Positions 8,944 to 17,415 are shown, counted from the first letter of the stretch. The stretch is 59,282 nt of DNA from Saprospiraceae bacterium UBA6168 (GCA_002435785.1 DIUC01000091.1:1-59282); one strand, 5' to 3'. Translations and numbers: made by a program. Notes: generated from the sequence alone by a model not told the origin.

Positions 8944-9057
8944 TTGTTATAGGAAGTTTGGTCTAACAAAGGTCGAAAAAACATTTACCAAAAGCAAAAA
9001 AGGCACTCCAAAATAAAGGCCCCAAATCAACGTCAAACCGATTTTTTTGTGGTGGGC

Positions 9058-9519
9058 TTACTTATCAAAGTTCTCGTTTGTTGGTGTCCAACCGGCATCT
9101 TCCTCAGCGATTGTTTCCACCATTTTTTCAAGGTGTTTCAAGGTTTCTGGAGAGCCGTAATAATCCTTGATGGTCTTGCTGAACAGGCCATTGCTGAACG
9201 TCACCCAAGTGGTAGGGAGGTCGGTCACTTGATCGGTGTACTCATCTTGGAACTGGGCAAAATCGCTTTGTTCAAAAGCCTTAAAAACAGCGTTAGTGGC
9301 TTCGGGAGTGAGTTTTCGGGTCCATTCGCCCTTCTTTGTCACGTTGCGCAGACCGGTGAAGCTGGCATTTCCCTTGCCGTCCAACCTGAAGCTGTACACC
9401 GGGCAAACACCGAAGCACGGGTCTTTTTTCAATTCAATGAACGTGGATTCATCTTGGTGGTAGGGGTCACATGCTGCAAACCACACGGCAACGCTCAATA
9501 GGAAAACGATTTTTTTCAT
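9058..9519 (-). CDS. Lipoprotein with DUF6438-like domain
   Basis: A 153-residue protein. Residues 1-17 form a lipoprotein signal peptide ending in a lipobox-like VWFAAC, giving lipidation at C17. The mature part opens with IELKKDPCFGVCPVYSF, the hallmark of DUF6438 (two close cysteines in PCFGxCPxY), followed by strands and the GEWTRKL segment. The function of the domain is unknown. The gene stands alone between a membrane-protein gene and a divergent DinB gene. Confidence 0.7.
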   Translation of the reverse strand: MKKIVFLLSVAVWFAACDPYHQDESTFIELKKDPCFGVCPVYSFRLDGKGNASFTGLRNVTKKGEWTRKLTPEATNAVFKAFEQSDFAQFQDEYTDQVTDLPTTWVTFSNGLFSKTIKDYYGSPETLKHLEKMVETIAEEDAGWTPTNENFDK

Positions 9520-9675
9520 GGTGTTGATGTTTTGTGGCTGAAAATCAAGGACTTACAGGGCAGGTAAGGACTTGGGCAGAACAATGCTGCTGCCGAAAGG
9601 TAGTCTAATTCCGAAATTTAGTGCTGGTTTACAAGCTTTTTTTTAACCTTTGGCAATAAATCAAAGCCACAGGAA

Positions 9676-10182
9676 ATGGAAGAATATCGAGAACTGCTCA
9701 TAAAGGAAGTGCGCCGCCGGTTGATGGACGAAAACGTGCCGCGCATCAAAAAATGCCTTGCCGAACTCACTACGGAGGAAATCTGGTACCGCCCCAACGA
9801 AAACAGCAATAGTGTGGGCAACTTGGTGCTGCACCTCTGCGGCAACGTGCGGCAGTGGCTGTTGAGCGGCCTGGGCGGCTATACCGACAACCGCCGCAGG
9901 AAGCAGGAGTTCGACGAACGGGGGCCTTTCCCGACTTCCATCCTGATACGGCACCTGGACGAGCTCATGGAGGAGGTAAACAAGGTGCTGAACAAACTGA
10001 CGGCGGAACAACTCTTACAACCCGTTGAGGTACAGGGTTTTACCGAAAATGGCGTAAGTGTGCTGGTTCATGTGATAGAACATTTCTCCTACCACACAGG
10101 GCAGATAACCTATTATGTGAAATGGCGGAAGAACATCAACACCGCCTACTATGGCGGACTCAACTTGGATGCTGTTGGGTGA
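9676..10182 (+). CDS. DinB family protein (putative metalloenzyme)
   Basis: A 168-residue four-helix protein of the DinB/YfiT-like superfamily. The usual metal-binding histidines appear as H in NLVLHLCGNV (about residue 55) and as HVIEHFSYHTGQI (about 132-140). The family includes thiol transferases such as bacillithiol S-transferases, and DNA-damage-induced proteins of unknown role. Length is normal. It converges with the histidine-kinase gene, with 42 bases between. Confidence 0.82.
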   Translation: MEEYRELLIKEVRRRLMDENVPRIKKCLAELTTEEIWYRPNENSNSVGNLVLHLCGNVRQWLLSGLGGYTDNRRRKQEFDERGPFPTSILIRHLDELMEEVNKVLNKLTAEQLLQPVEVQGFTENGVSVLVHVIEHFSYHTGQITYYVKWRKNINTAYYGGLNLDAVG

Positions 10183-10224
10183 AGTGCCAAATTCCCCCAC
10201 GGATGCAGATGCTGTCAACTGGCC

Positions 10225-11601
10225 TCAGTTGTTTCTCGACTTGGGGATGGTAAAGACAAAGGCTGTCCCGTCTTGCTTTTCTGGTTCTACCCAAATATTC
10301 CCCCCCATGTTGTTCACGATTTTCTTGCAAGTAGCAAGCCCTATTCCACTGCCTTCATAGTCTTGGATAGAGTGGAGGCGTTCAAAAATATTGAATACGC
10401 TTTGCCGACTTTTTTCTGGTATCCCAATCCCATTGTCCATGAACATGAAACGATGAAAGTCGGGGCCATCGTGGTGCGTGATGCCAATAACCGGGGACAT
10501 GCCGGGCTTGCGGAACTTGATGGAATTGGAAATAAGGTTCTGGAAAAGCTGGACCATCTCTACGGATGAGGCACGCAATACCGGCAACTTGTTGGCGTAA
10601 ATGGCCGCATCAGTGCGTTCCATCGAGGCCATCAAGTTTTGCATGACAACCAATAGTGTATCGTTGAGGTCGTTGTCGTTGAGTTGCGCATCGTTGCGAC
10701 CCAAGCGGGAATAAAGGAGCAGGTCGTTGAGCATTTTTTCCATCCGGTTCACCCCGCCAGTGACGAACCCCATGTACTCGATAGTGCTGGCATCAAGGTT
10801 TGGTCCGAGCTTCCGCTTGATAAGGGAGACGTAGCTTCCAATCATGCGCAACGGTTCTTTCAGGTCGTGCGATGCCGAGTAGGCAAATTGCTCCAGTTCC
10901 GCATTGATGGACTTTAGTTTTTCATCCGCCTCAATAAGCGCTACCGTTTGCCGGGTCAGTTCGGCTTTTTGAATGGTAAGTTCCTTTTGCTTTTCGTCCA
11001 ATGCCCGGATAATCATGGACTGCCCAGTTGCAAAAATCAGTACAATACCGATGAGCATGATGAAAAGGCCAGCATAGGTTATCAGGTAGTACAGGCCATC
11101 CAAATTCTCTGTTTGTTTTCTGTAATAACCCGGGTTCATTATGTCCAGGTAGAACAAGTAAAACGTGACTCCGACCAAAAGTCCAAGCCAAACCATGCCC
11201 GACCTGGGGTTTGCAAACAATAGGGCAGTCAAAGGGGTTGCCATCATCCAGAGCAGGTTGTCGGAGTAGAGGCCGCCAGTACCAAAAACAGACTCAAGCA
11301 TTACCAGAAAAATAATTAGGGAAATCAAATTGCCTGAAACAAAAAAATTGCCGAATCGCTTGAAAATGTATGCAAGGGCGCTTACCAACACAATCCCAAT
11401 CATGGTATCAGGACTGTCCACACTTGGAAAAAGCTTGTTTGCTATTTCATAAAGTACACCAATCGAAATGGTGAATAAATGCATGAAAGCTAAAACACGT
11501 GCTTTCCGAAGGTCCAATGGGGAGGACATCAAATTCTTGGCAATGAAGTATTCATCATACTTCCTGAATAAGAACCGAAAAAATTTTTTTAGGCTATGCA
11601 T
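10225..11601 (-). CDS. Six-TM sensor histidine kinase
   Basis: A 458-residue membrane kinase. Six hydrophobic segments are visible (about 34-55, 67-82, 91-108, 114-130, 135-152 and 172-192). A coiled linker (about 200-238) follows, then the DHp H-box SASHDLKEPLR with His245. The ATPase domain shows NLISNSIKF (N box), DNGIGIP (G1) and GSGIGLATCKKIV (G2). No receiver or HAMP domain is present. ATG 11601 is used; a TTG at 11655 would add 18 residues and abut the upstream stop. It lies directly downstream of a PLP-dependent synthase, an organisation reminiscent of CqsA/CqsS and LqsA/LqsS signalling pairs. No response regulator is adjacent. Confidence 0.88.
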   Translation of the reverse strand: MHSLKKFFRFLFRKYDEYFIAKNLMSSPLDLRKARVLAFMHLFTISIGVLYEIANKLFPSVDSPDTMIGIVLVSALAYIFKRFGNFFVSGNLISLIIFLVMLESVFGTGGLYSDNLLWMMATPLTALLFANPRSGMVWLGLLVGVTFYLFYLDIMNPGYYRKQTENLDGLYYLITYAGLFIMLIGIVLIFATGQSMIIRALDEKQKELTIQKAELTRQTVALIEADEKLKSINAELEQFAYSASHDLKEPLRMIGSYVSLIKRKLGPNLDASTIEYMGFVTGGVNRMEKMLNDLLLYSRLGRNDAQLNDNDLNDTLLVVMQNLMASMERTDAAIYANKLPVLRASSVEMVQLFQNLISNSIKFRKPGMSPVIGITHHDGPDFHRFMFMDNGIGIPEKSRQSVFNIFERLHSIQDYEGSGIGLATCKKIVNNMGGNIWVEPEKQDGTAFVFTIPKSRNN

Positions 11602-11655
11602 TGCTTGAGTTGAGTAATATACGCTCAACTCCAAGCAGTACAATATTTCTGCCAA

Positions 11656-12945
11656 TTAGCCCGCTTCCATGCTTTTGACCGCTGTAGAGTCTTTGCTGAA
11701 TGCCTTCCAAATTTGTTCCAGGGAGAAGCTTTCAGACACTAAAATTCCCGGCAACAATTCTGCTACTGTTTCAAGTAAGTTGTCAATGTCTGCCTTAGTG
11801 TGGTTCAAGGTTACCATAAATCTTACGCCAGTATTATTGTAGGGGACACTTGGATAGCAGGCAATTCCTGCGAAAAATCCAGAATCAAGTAGCGCTCTTA
11901 CAAGTTTGGTAGCAATTTCAATTCGGCTGACCCCAAGGAAAAAAATAGGGGTTTTGTCCTTGCTAATTATGGGCAATTGAAGGTGCTTTGCCTTGCTTAC
12001 AAAATAGTCTATGTTTGACTTCAATTGATTTTGCAAAATCACGATTTCATCACTTAGGTGAATTTTTGCAGACGCAACGGCTGCCCCCAAAGTTGCTGGT
12101 TGAAGTGGGCCTGTAAAAATGAGGGGCTTGCCCGTGTTCATGACCAAATCTTTCGTGGATTGCTCATGAAAAACCGCCACACCTCCTGAGGCTCCAAATG
12201 CTTTCCCCAAAGAAGTCACTAAAACCAAATTGGGGTGGAATGGCATTCCCTCAAGTACAGACCCAGTGCCGTGTTCTCCTGTCCAACTCATCCCATGCGA
12301 ATCATCAATGTAGAGGTGAAACTGTTCGTAGCGTTGCATTAATTCATGAAGTTCACCCATTGGTGCAATGTTGCCGTACATAGAGTATACCCCATCCGCA
12401 AGATACCATATCTTCTTGTAGTCATTCCTCAACTTTTGTATCCGACTTTCAAGATAGTCCATTCGATTGTGCCTCATCATTTCTGAGTGGATACCATTGG
12501 CCTTCAGTATTTTCACCGTCATTTGAACGCTTGTGTGAACCTGATGGTCCATAATAACTGCATCTTCACTCCCCACTAAAGAGGGCAAGCAAGAAAGGTG
12601 TCCCAACATAGTTGTCGGCATTACAATGGATGGGAATCCAAAAATTTGGTCCATCATTGCCTCTAATTCTTGATAGGGGTAAAGAGAAGTGTATGCCCGT
12701 ACGCAGTAATATTGTGTCCCGTAGCGTTCTATTGCTTCAATTGCTCCTTTTTTCAGGCGTGGGTCAGCTTCCAACCCAACATAATTGCAAGATGAGAAGT
12801 TAAGTATCGCTTTGTTGTCCAAATAAATGACCCTCCTGTCGGGCATGGGCGCATCATCCAACTTCAAGTGGACTATTCCCTGCTCTCTTAAATTAAAAAC
12901 AATTTGATTTACAATTTCAATCTGACTGGTGTTTTGTGCTGTCAT
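11656..12945 (-). CDS. PLP-dependent alpha-oxoamine synthase-like enzyme (CqsA/SPT/KBL family)
   Basis: A 429-residue fold-type I enzyme of the family that condenses an acyl-CoA with an amino acid. Seen are a PLP-stacking His in MDHQVHTS (about 137), the cofactor Asp/His in IDDSHGMSW (214-217), and the Schiff-base lysine K248 in SLGKAFGASGG. Candidate products include a sphingoid base (serine palmitoyltransferase), 2-amino-3-ketobutyrate, KAPA, or an alpha-aminoketone autoinducer. No biotin or lipid genes are adjacent. The next gene is a six-TM histidine kinase, making an autoinducer-synthase role a reasonable hypothesis. ATG 12945 is chosen over the 9-residue longer start. Confidence 0.85.
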   Translation of the reverse strand: MTAQNTSQIEIVNQIVFNLREQGIVHLKLDDAPMPDRRVIYLDNKAILNFSSCNYVGLEADPRLKKGAIEAIERYGTQYYCVRAYTSLYPYQELEAMMDQIFGFPSIVMPTTMLGHLSCLPSLVGSEDAVIMDHQVHTSVQMTVKILKANGIHSEMMRHNRMDYLESRIQKLRNDYKKIWYLADGVYSMYGNIAPMGELHELMQRYEQFHLYIDDSHGMSWTGEHGTGSVLEGMPFHPNLVLVTSLGKAFGASGGVAVFHEQSTKDLVMNTGKPLIFTGPLQPATLGAAVASAKIHLSDEIVILQNQLKSNIDYFVSKAKHLQLPIISKDKTPIFFLGVSRIEIATKLVRALLDSGFFAGIACYPSVPYNNTGVRFMVTLNHTKADIDNLLETVAELLPGILVSESFSLEQIWKAFSKDSTAVKSMEAG

Positions 12946-13085
12946 TTGTTTGAATTTATATTTTGTTAACAATTAAAATACTGGTCTTGAATTTTATTTA
13001 TCACTGGTTTATAGAATTACCCATCAAGGCGTATCATACAGCATTGTTTTAAATATCCACTCGATGCGAGCGCCACAACAAAATA

Positions 13086-13104
13086 GACTCAGCTAAGCTG
13101 AGTC
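13086..13104. promoter_or_regulatory. Perfect 19-base palindrome
   Basis: GACTCAGCT-A-AGCTGAGTC is perfectly symmetric about 13095. It lies 141 bases upstream of the synthase ATG. Followed on the plus strand by ATCGTTTTTAA, it could fold as a terminator-like hairpin, but no plus-strand gene precedes it. A dimeric regulator site for the synthase/kinase operon is the preferred reading. Confidence 0.5.
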
Positions 13105-13448
13105 ATCGTTTTTAACCCCAAAATTGCATTGGTAGGATGAGCAGTGGTAAAATGGGAGAGATTAGAACCTCCAACCGAAGGATCTCAATCAAAAATTATT
13201 TGTATTGGGAAATCAACAACACACAATTGATCAGATGGGCAGGATTATCAGGTGCGAAGGTAAACACAACTTTGGATTGGGGGAAAAATTCTTGCAAAAA
13301 TTAAAAATAACATGGTGCTGCCAAAAGACCAAGGCTCAAAGCCAAATTGAAATAATGAGGAGGTACAATTGCATTCAGAAAGCGGAAAGGAAAATTCAAA
13401 AAAAACATTCCACGAAACTAAAAATCAACTTTTTGTAATCAATTTTTC

Positions 13449-13462
13449 CGAACAGTTGTTCG
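13449..13462. promoter_or_regulatory. PaaR-like operator upstream of paaA
   Basis: CGAACAGTTGTTCG is a dyad (CGAACA/TGTTCG). From memory, the operator of the TetR-family repressor PaaR of Thermus is CNAACGNNCGTTNG; this site agrees at every fixed position except one symmetric pair. It lies 22 nt upstream of the -7 box, where a repressor would block RNA polymerase. No paaR gene is in the window. Confidence 0.55.
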
Positions 13463-13483
13463 CCTTTCTGACCAAAAAGGTAT

Positions 13484-13491
13484 TACCTTTG
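13484..13491 (+). promoter_or_regulatory. -7 box of the paa operon
   Basis: TACCTTTG fits TAnnTTTG exactly, 42 nt before the paaA ATG. The nearest upstream TTG (13456-13458, inside the operator) is 25 nt away, longer than ideal. Confidence 0.5.
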
Positions 13492-13532
13492 ACCAAGAAA
13501 TCTGTATTTGCCTACTTCAGCCTTACCAAATT

Positions 13533-14495
13533 ATGAATAACTTGAATTTCGAAACTATTTTCCAGTCCAAGATTGACGAAGAAACCAAAATCGAACCAAA
13601 GGACTGGATGCCGGAAGCCTACCGGAAGACTTTAATACGGCAGATTTCTCAGCACGCACATTCCGAGATCGTGGGGATGCTGCCCGAAGGTAACTGGATT
13701 ACCCGGGCACCTTCCCTGCGTCGGAAGCTCATCTTGCTCGCCAAGGTACAGGACGAGGCAGGGCACGGACTCTACCTCTACTCGGCTGCTGAAACCCTCG
13801 GTGCCGACCGGGATGACCTTGTGCAGCAATTGCTCACCGGGAAGGCCAAGTATTCCAGCATCTTCAACTACCCCACCCTCAACTGGGCCGACATTGGTGC
13901 CATCGGGTGGCTGGTGGACGGCGCTGCCATCATGAACCAAGTCATGCTCACCCGCACCTCCTACGGCCCCTACGCCCGTGCGATGGTGCGCATTTGCAAG
14001 GAAGAAAGCTTCCACCAACGCCAAGGCTACGAAATCATGATTGCCATGGCAAAAGGGTCGCCCGAACAAAAGGCAATGGCGCAAGACTCCCTCAACCGCT
14101 GGTGGTGGCCCTCACTGATGATGTTCGGCCCGAACGACAGCGATTCCACCCACTCCGACCAAGCCCTCAAGTGGAAAATCAAGCGCAAATCAAACGATGA
14201 GCTGCGCCAACAGTTCGTGGACGTGACTGTGCCACAGGCCGAATATCTCGGCCTCACCGTGCCCGACCCAGACCTCCGATGGAACGAGGAACGAGGCCAT
14301 TACGATTTCGGAGAAATCAACTGGGACGAGTTCTGGAGCGTGGTGAAGGGCAACGGTCCCTGCAATCGCCAACGCCTGCAAGCTCGGGTGAAAGCCTACG
14401 AAGATGGCGCTTGGGTGCGGGATGCCGCCACTGCTTATGCCGAGAAAAAGGAGCAGCGCAAACTCGCACCGGAAGCAACGGCTAAAGCAGCTTAA
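13533..14495 (+). CDS. paaA: 1,2-phenylacetyl-CoA epoxidase, catalytic subunit PaaA
   Basis: A 320-residue ferritin-like diiron subunit that epoxidises the ring of phenylacetyl-CoA, the key step of the aerobic hybrid phenylacetate pathway. Iron-ligand motifs are visible: E45 in HAHSEIVGM, E75xxH78 in QDEAGHGLY and E158xxH161 in CKEESFHQRQ. Length is standard. It is the first gene of paaABC, behind a PaaR-like operator and a -7 box. Confidence 0.95.
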   Translation: MNNLNFETIFQSKIDEETKIEPKDWMPEAYRKTLIRQISQHAHSEIVGMLPEGNWITRAPSLRRKLILLAKVQDEAGHGLYLYSAAETLGADRDDLVQQLLTGKAKYSSIFNYPTLNWADIGAIGWLVDGAAIMNQVMLTRTSYGPYARAMVRICKEESFHQRQGYEIMIAMAKGSPEQKAMAQDSLNRWWWPSLMMFGPNDSDSTHSDQALKWKIKRKSNDELRQQFVDVTVPQAEYLGLTVPDPDLRWNEERGHYDFGEINWDEFWSVVKGNGPCNRQRLQARVKAYEDGAWVRDAATAYAEKKEQRKLAPEATAKAA

Positions 14496-14523
14496 TTTAA
14501 ATTTCTTTTCAAACAATCTCCGC

Positions 14524-14808
14524 ATGAAAAATACATGGCCACTCTGGGAGGTCTTTATCCGCAGCAAAAGCGGCCTCAGCCACAAGCATGTGGGCAGCCT
14601 CCATGCTGCCGACGCCGAAATGGCACTCGAAAACGCCCGTGACCTCTATACCCGCCGCAACGAGGGCATAAGCATCTGGGTGGTCGAATCGAAGCACATC
14701 ACCGCCTCCGACCCCGACGACTCCGACCCACTGTTTGACCCGGCTAAAGACAAAATCTACCGCCACCCAACGTTCTACAACGTCCCGGACGAAGTGACGC
14801 ACATGTAA
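14524..14808 (+). CDS. paaB: 1,2-phenylacetyl-CoA epoxidase subunit PaaB
   Basis: A 94-residue subunit beginning KNTWPLWEVFIRSKSGLSH, the PaaB signature, followed by HVGSLHAADAEMALENARD and IWVVESKHI. PaaB bridges the PaaAC heterodimers in the epoxidase complex. ATG 14524 is fixed by the conserved N-terminus; the longer frame upstream overlaps paaA and is not used. It lies 28 bases after paaA and 22 before paaC, so all three are one transcription unit. Confidence 0.95.
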   Translation: MKNTWPLWEVFIRSKSGLSHKHVGSLHAADAEMALENARDLYTRRNEGISIWVVESKHITASDPDDSDPLFDPAKDKIYRHPTFYNVPDEVTHM

Positions 14809-14830
14809 CCAACTGAGTAATCGAAGCTTC

Positions 14831-15571
14831 ATGAAAGAATACCTCCTCCAGCTTGCCGACAATGCCCTCATCCTCGGCCATCGGCTCGGCGAATGGTGCG
14901 GCCATGCTCCCGAAATGGAGCTGGACATCGCACTGACCAACATCGCACTCGACTTGACCGGACAGGCTCGCAGCCTTTACCAACGAGTCGCTGAACTCGA
15001 CGGGCTTGGTAAAACCGAGGACGATTACGCCTATCTGCGCGACGCTTGGGAGTTCCGCAACACCTTGCTGGTGGAGCAGCCGAACGGCGATTTCGCTCAT
15101 ACCATCGTCCGGCAGTTCATTTTCGACAGCTACCATTATTATATGTGTCAGGCTTTGACCCAAAGCAAAGACGAATGGCTGGCCGGCTTCGCCGTAAAAT
15201 CCCTTAAGGAAATCACCTATCACTTGCGTTTTAGCTCGGAATGGATGATGCGCCTCGGCGACGGCACACCCATCAGCCACGAAAAAACGCAAGCAGCCAT
15301 TGAGGACATCTGGACATTCTCTGGCGAACTCACCACGCTCAACGAAGTGGAAAAAGTCATGGCCAGCCAAGGCATCGGCGCTGATTTGGAAAAAATAAAA
15401 CCCGCCATCGCAGGAAAAATGGCGGAAGTGCTCGCCGCCGCTAACCTCACAGCTCCTACTGGCACTTGGATGCAATCAGGCGGCAAGGATGGCAAGCACT
15501 CAGAACACCTTGGGTTCATTCTCGCCGAAATGCAGTTCCTCCAGCGAGCTTATCCGGGTCAAGAGTGGTAA
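14831..15571 (+). CDS. paaC: 1,2-phenylacetyl-CoA epoxidase subunit PaaC
   Basis: A 246-residue structural subunit with a ferritin-like fold that pairs with PaaA. It has DNALILGHRLGEWCGHAP, DIALTNIALDLTGQARSLY and the C-terminal GFILAEMQFLQRAYPG typical of full-length PaaC. The usual next genes, paaD (Fe-S maturation) and paaE (reductase supplying electrons), do not follow. A small hairpin (AACCATT 15599-15605 / AATGGTT 15612-15618) and an FMN reductase gene come next. Confidence 0.95.
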   Translation: MKEYLLQLADNALILGHRLGEWCGHAPEMELDIALTNIALDLTGQARSLYQRVAELDGLGKTEDDYAYLRDAWEFRNTLLVEQPNGDFAHTIVRQFIFDSYHYYMCQALTQSKDEWLAGFAVKSLKEITYHLRFSSEWMMRLGDGTPISHEKTQAAIEDIWTFSGELTTLNEVEKVMASQGIGADLEKIKPAIAGKMAEVLAAANLTAPTGTWMQSGGKDGKHSEHLGFILAEMQFLQRAYPGQEW

Positions 15572-15703
15572 TCATCAACGAGAAGGACAAGTCTCGAAAA
15601 CCATTGTGGTGAATGGTTGTTTGGTGAAAAAAAAACAGCGAAAGGCCAAAAAGAATGGTACCCCGCCCATTGATTTGTCCTTTTGCACCCTCAGTAGCAA
15701 TCC

Positions 15704-16246
15704 ATGATTACCGTAATATCCGGCACCAACCGACTGAACAGCGAGGCACTGCATTTTGCGGAGCACTATGCCAACCTCCTCACCGCCAAGACCACTGAAA
15801 ACGTTAAGCTCCTGGCACTTGAAAACATTCCACACGACTGGTTCCACGCCGCCATGTACGAGCGGGGTGCGCAATCCCCCAGCCTCACCGCCTTGCAGGA
15901 TGAGTATATTTTGCCAGCCCAAAAATTTGTTTTTGTCATTCCTGAATACAACGGGGGCTTCCCAGGCGCACTCAAACTCTTCTTGGATGGCTGCTCCATC
16001 CGGGAGTACAAGGCCAGTTTTTTTGGCAAAAAAGCGGCCTTGGTCGGCGTGGCAAGTGGCCGGGCGGGAAACCTCAGAGGCATCGAGCACCTCACCGGTA
16101 TCCTCCACCATGTAGGCACAATCGTACTCCCGCAAGTGCTGCCAATATCAAGCATCGAAAAGCTGCTGGACGAGTATGGAAACATCACCGATAATGGAAC
16201 GCTCATGGCCATTGAAAAACAAGCCGAAGCATTGTTGGCTTTTTAA
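15704..16246 (+). CDS. NAD(P)H-dependent FMN reductase family protein
   Basis: A 180-residue flavodoxin-like protein. The N-terminal phosphate loop is ISGTNRLNSEA. The flavin-contact motif PEYNGGFPGALKLFLD (about residues 84-99) and the glycine-rich GVASGRAGNLRG segment match the NADPH-dependent FMN reductase family (SsuE/ChrR/AzoR relatives). It follows paaC by 132 bases on the same strand. As paaE is missing here, a role in redox supply to the epoxidase could be imagined but is unsupported; general quinone or flavin reduction is more likely. Confidence 0.85.
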   Translation: MITVISGTNRLNSEALHFAEHYANLLTAKTTENVKLLALENIPHDWFHAAMYERGAQSPSLTALQDEYILPAQKFVFVIPEYNGGFPGALKLFLDGCSIREYKASFFGKKAALVGVASGRAGNLRGIEHLTGILHHVGTIVLPQVLPISSIEKLLDEYGNITDNGTLMAIEKQAEALLAF

Positions 16247-16284
16247 TTTTTTGATTAAAATTTGGTGAAAATCAGCCCCCGCCC

Positions 16285-16314
16285 TTGTCCAACACAACAT
16301 CCGAGCTACTTTTG
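16285..16314 (+). promoter_or_regulatory. Strong Bacteroidota promoter candidate
   Basis: TTG (16285-16287), exactly 19 nt, then TACTTTTG (16307-16314). This is the cleanest match to TTG-N19-TAnnTTTG in the window, 75 nt before the ATG at 16390. Confidence 0.65.
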
Positions 16315-16389
16315 CCTTTAGATGCTTTCATCAATGGCAGTTTCAGAACCACTGCCAATTACCTTCCTTCACCATTCAATTTGTTAAAA

Positions 16390-17304
16390 ATGGACAACAA
16401 TAAAAAAGGCTTAATTATCCTCATCATCCTCTTGCTACTTGGCCTTATTGGTCTTGGCTACTGGGGGTTCACCTCCAACAAAGGGAAAAAAGAACTCGCT
16501 GCGCAAAACGAAGCACTCACCGGCCAAGTAGGCGACCTGTCCAGCTTGCGTGACGGCCTCCAACGGCAGGTGGACAGCCTCGAAACAGCGTACTCCAGCC
16601 TCGCCGAAGAGAACAAAAACCTCCAAGGTTCGGTGGTCGAAGCAGAAAAGACCATCGCATCGCAATCGGCTGCTATTACCAAACTCAAAAAACAAGGCAC
16701 CAATGAATCGGGCAACCTGAAAACGCAAATCGAGGAACTGCTCAAAGCCAAAGCTAAGTTGGAGGGCAAAATACAGGGCTTGGAGGCCGAAAATGATAGC
16801 CTCCGAACGCTCACCGGACAGCTCACCACCGACCTCGCCAGCGCCAAATCGGATAATGATGCGCTTTCCACACTGAACAGGACCATCCAGGATGAAATGA
16901 AAAAGCTGACATTGGCCAACTTCAAGGCCAGCGCATTCCGGGTGGAAGTGGAGCGCAAGCGCCCCAAAGCCACCGCAAAGGCTGGCCGGGCACGCCGCAT
17001 CCTCATCAGCTTCGACCTCACTGGGGTAAAACAAGAGTACCGGGGCCTGCGTCCCTTGTTCCTCGTCATCACCGACGACAAAGGGACGCCCATCAAAAAT
17101 GCAAACCCGATTCAGGCGAAGGTAAACGTCAACGGCCAACAAATGGACCTGCTGGCCGTACAGCAAAAAGAAACGGACATTGTTGAAAATCAGCGGCTTA
17201 CCTTTACCCACGACTTGGAAGACAAGCTAAAGTCTGGATTCTACCGGGTAGCCGTTTACACCGATATTGGTATGCTGGGAGCAGCAAGCTTCCGCCTCCA
17301 ATAG
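16390..17304 (+). CDS. Membrane-anchored coiled-coil protein
   Basis: A 304-residue protein. A short N-terminus (MDNNKKG) is followed by one strongly hydrophobic segment (residues 8-27). A long heptad-rich coiled coil spans about 33-180, with repeated L/N/S heptads such as LRDGLQRQVDSLE. A compact C-terminal beta-rich domain (about 180-304) contains ARRILISFDLTGVKQEYRGLRPLF. The topology is an inner-membrane anchor with an extracytoplasmic coiled coil and globular tip. ATG 16390 is preferred because the longer frame includes the promoter. It is followed by an OmpA-family gene, and both may link envelope layers. Confidence 0.75.
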   Translation: MDNNKKGLIILIILLLLGLIGLGYWGFTSNKGKKELAAQNEALTGQVGDLSSLRDGLQRQVDSLETAYSSLAEENKNLQGSVVEAEKTIASQSAAITKLKKQGTNESGNLKTQIEELLKAKAKLEGKIQGLEAENDSLRTLTGQLTTDLASAKSDNDALSTLNRTIQDEMKKLTLANFKASAFRVEVERKRPKATAKAGRARRILISFDLTGVKQEYRGLRPLFLVITDDKGTPIKNANPIQAKVNVNGQQMDLLAVQQKETDIVENQRLTFTHDLEDKLKSGFYRVAVYTDIGMLGAASFRLQ

Positions 17305-17354
17305 TCCCTGTCGGTGGGTCTGTTTCAAACCCTCCGACGTTAGACCGACCCTAC

Positions 17355-17393
17355 AAACCTGCCAACGATGACACGTTGGCAGGTTTGTTTTTT
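17355..17393 (+). terminator. Rho-independent terminator
   Basis: AAACCTGCCAACG (17355-17367) pairs perfectly over 13 bp with CGTTGGCAGGTTT (17374-17386), with a 6-nt loop, and is followed by GTTTTTT. It ends the coiled-coil gene. A TAACTTTG box (17393-17400) just after it may start the next gene. Confidence 0.9.
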
Positions 17394-17415
17394 AACTTTG
17401 TTTCACAAAAAAAGC

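Larger units (their letters stand above)
12946..13532. other. 587-bp gene-free regulatory region
   Basis: No convincing gene lies between the divergent synthase and paaA genes. A 77-codon frame at 13205-13438 is rejected for its composition. The region holds a perfect 19-base palindrome (13086-13104), a 14-base operator-like dyad (13449-13462) and a -7 box (13484-13491). It is more A+T-rich than its flanks. Confidence 0.7.

Noticed and set aside
13205..13438. 77-codon plus-strand frame in the gene-free region before paaA
   Set aside because: Lys/Gln-rich composition typical of A-rich noncoding DNA, no recognisable domain, no promoter or start signal, and it lies among regulatory elements.
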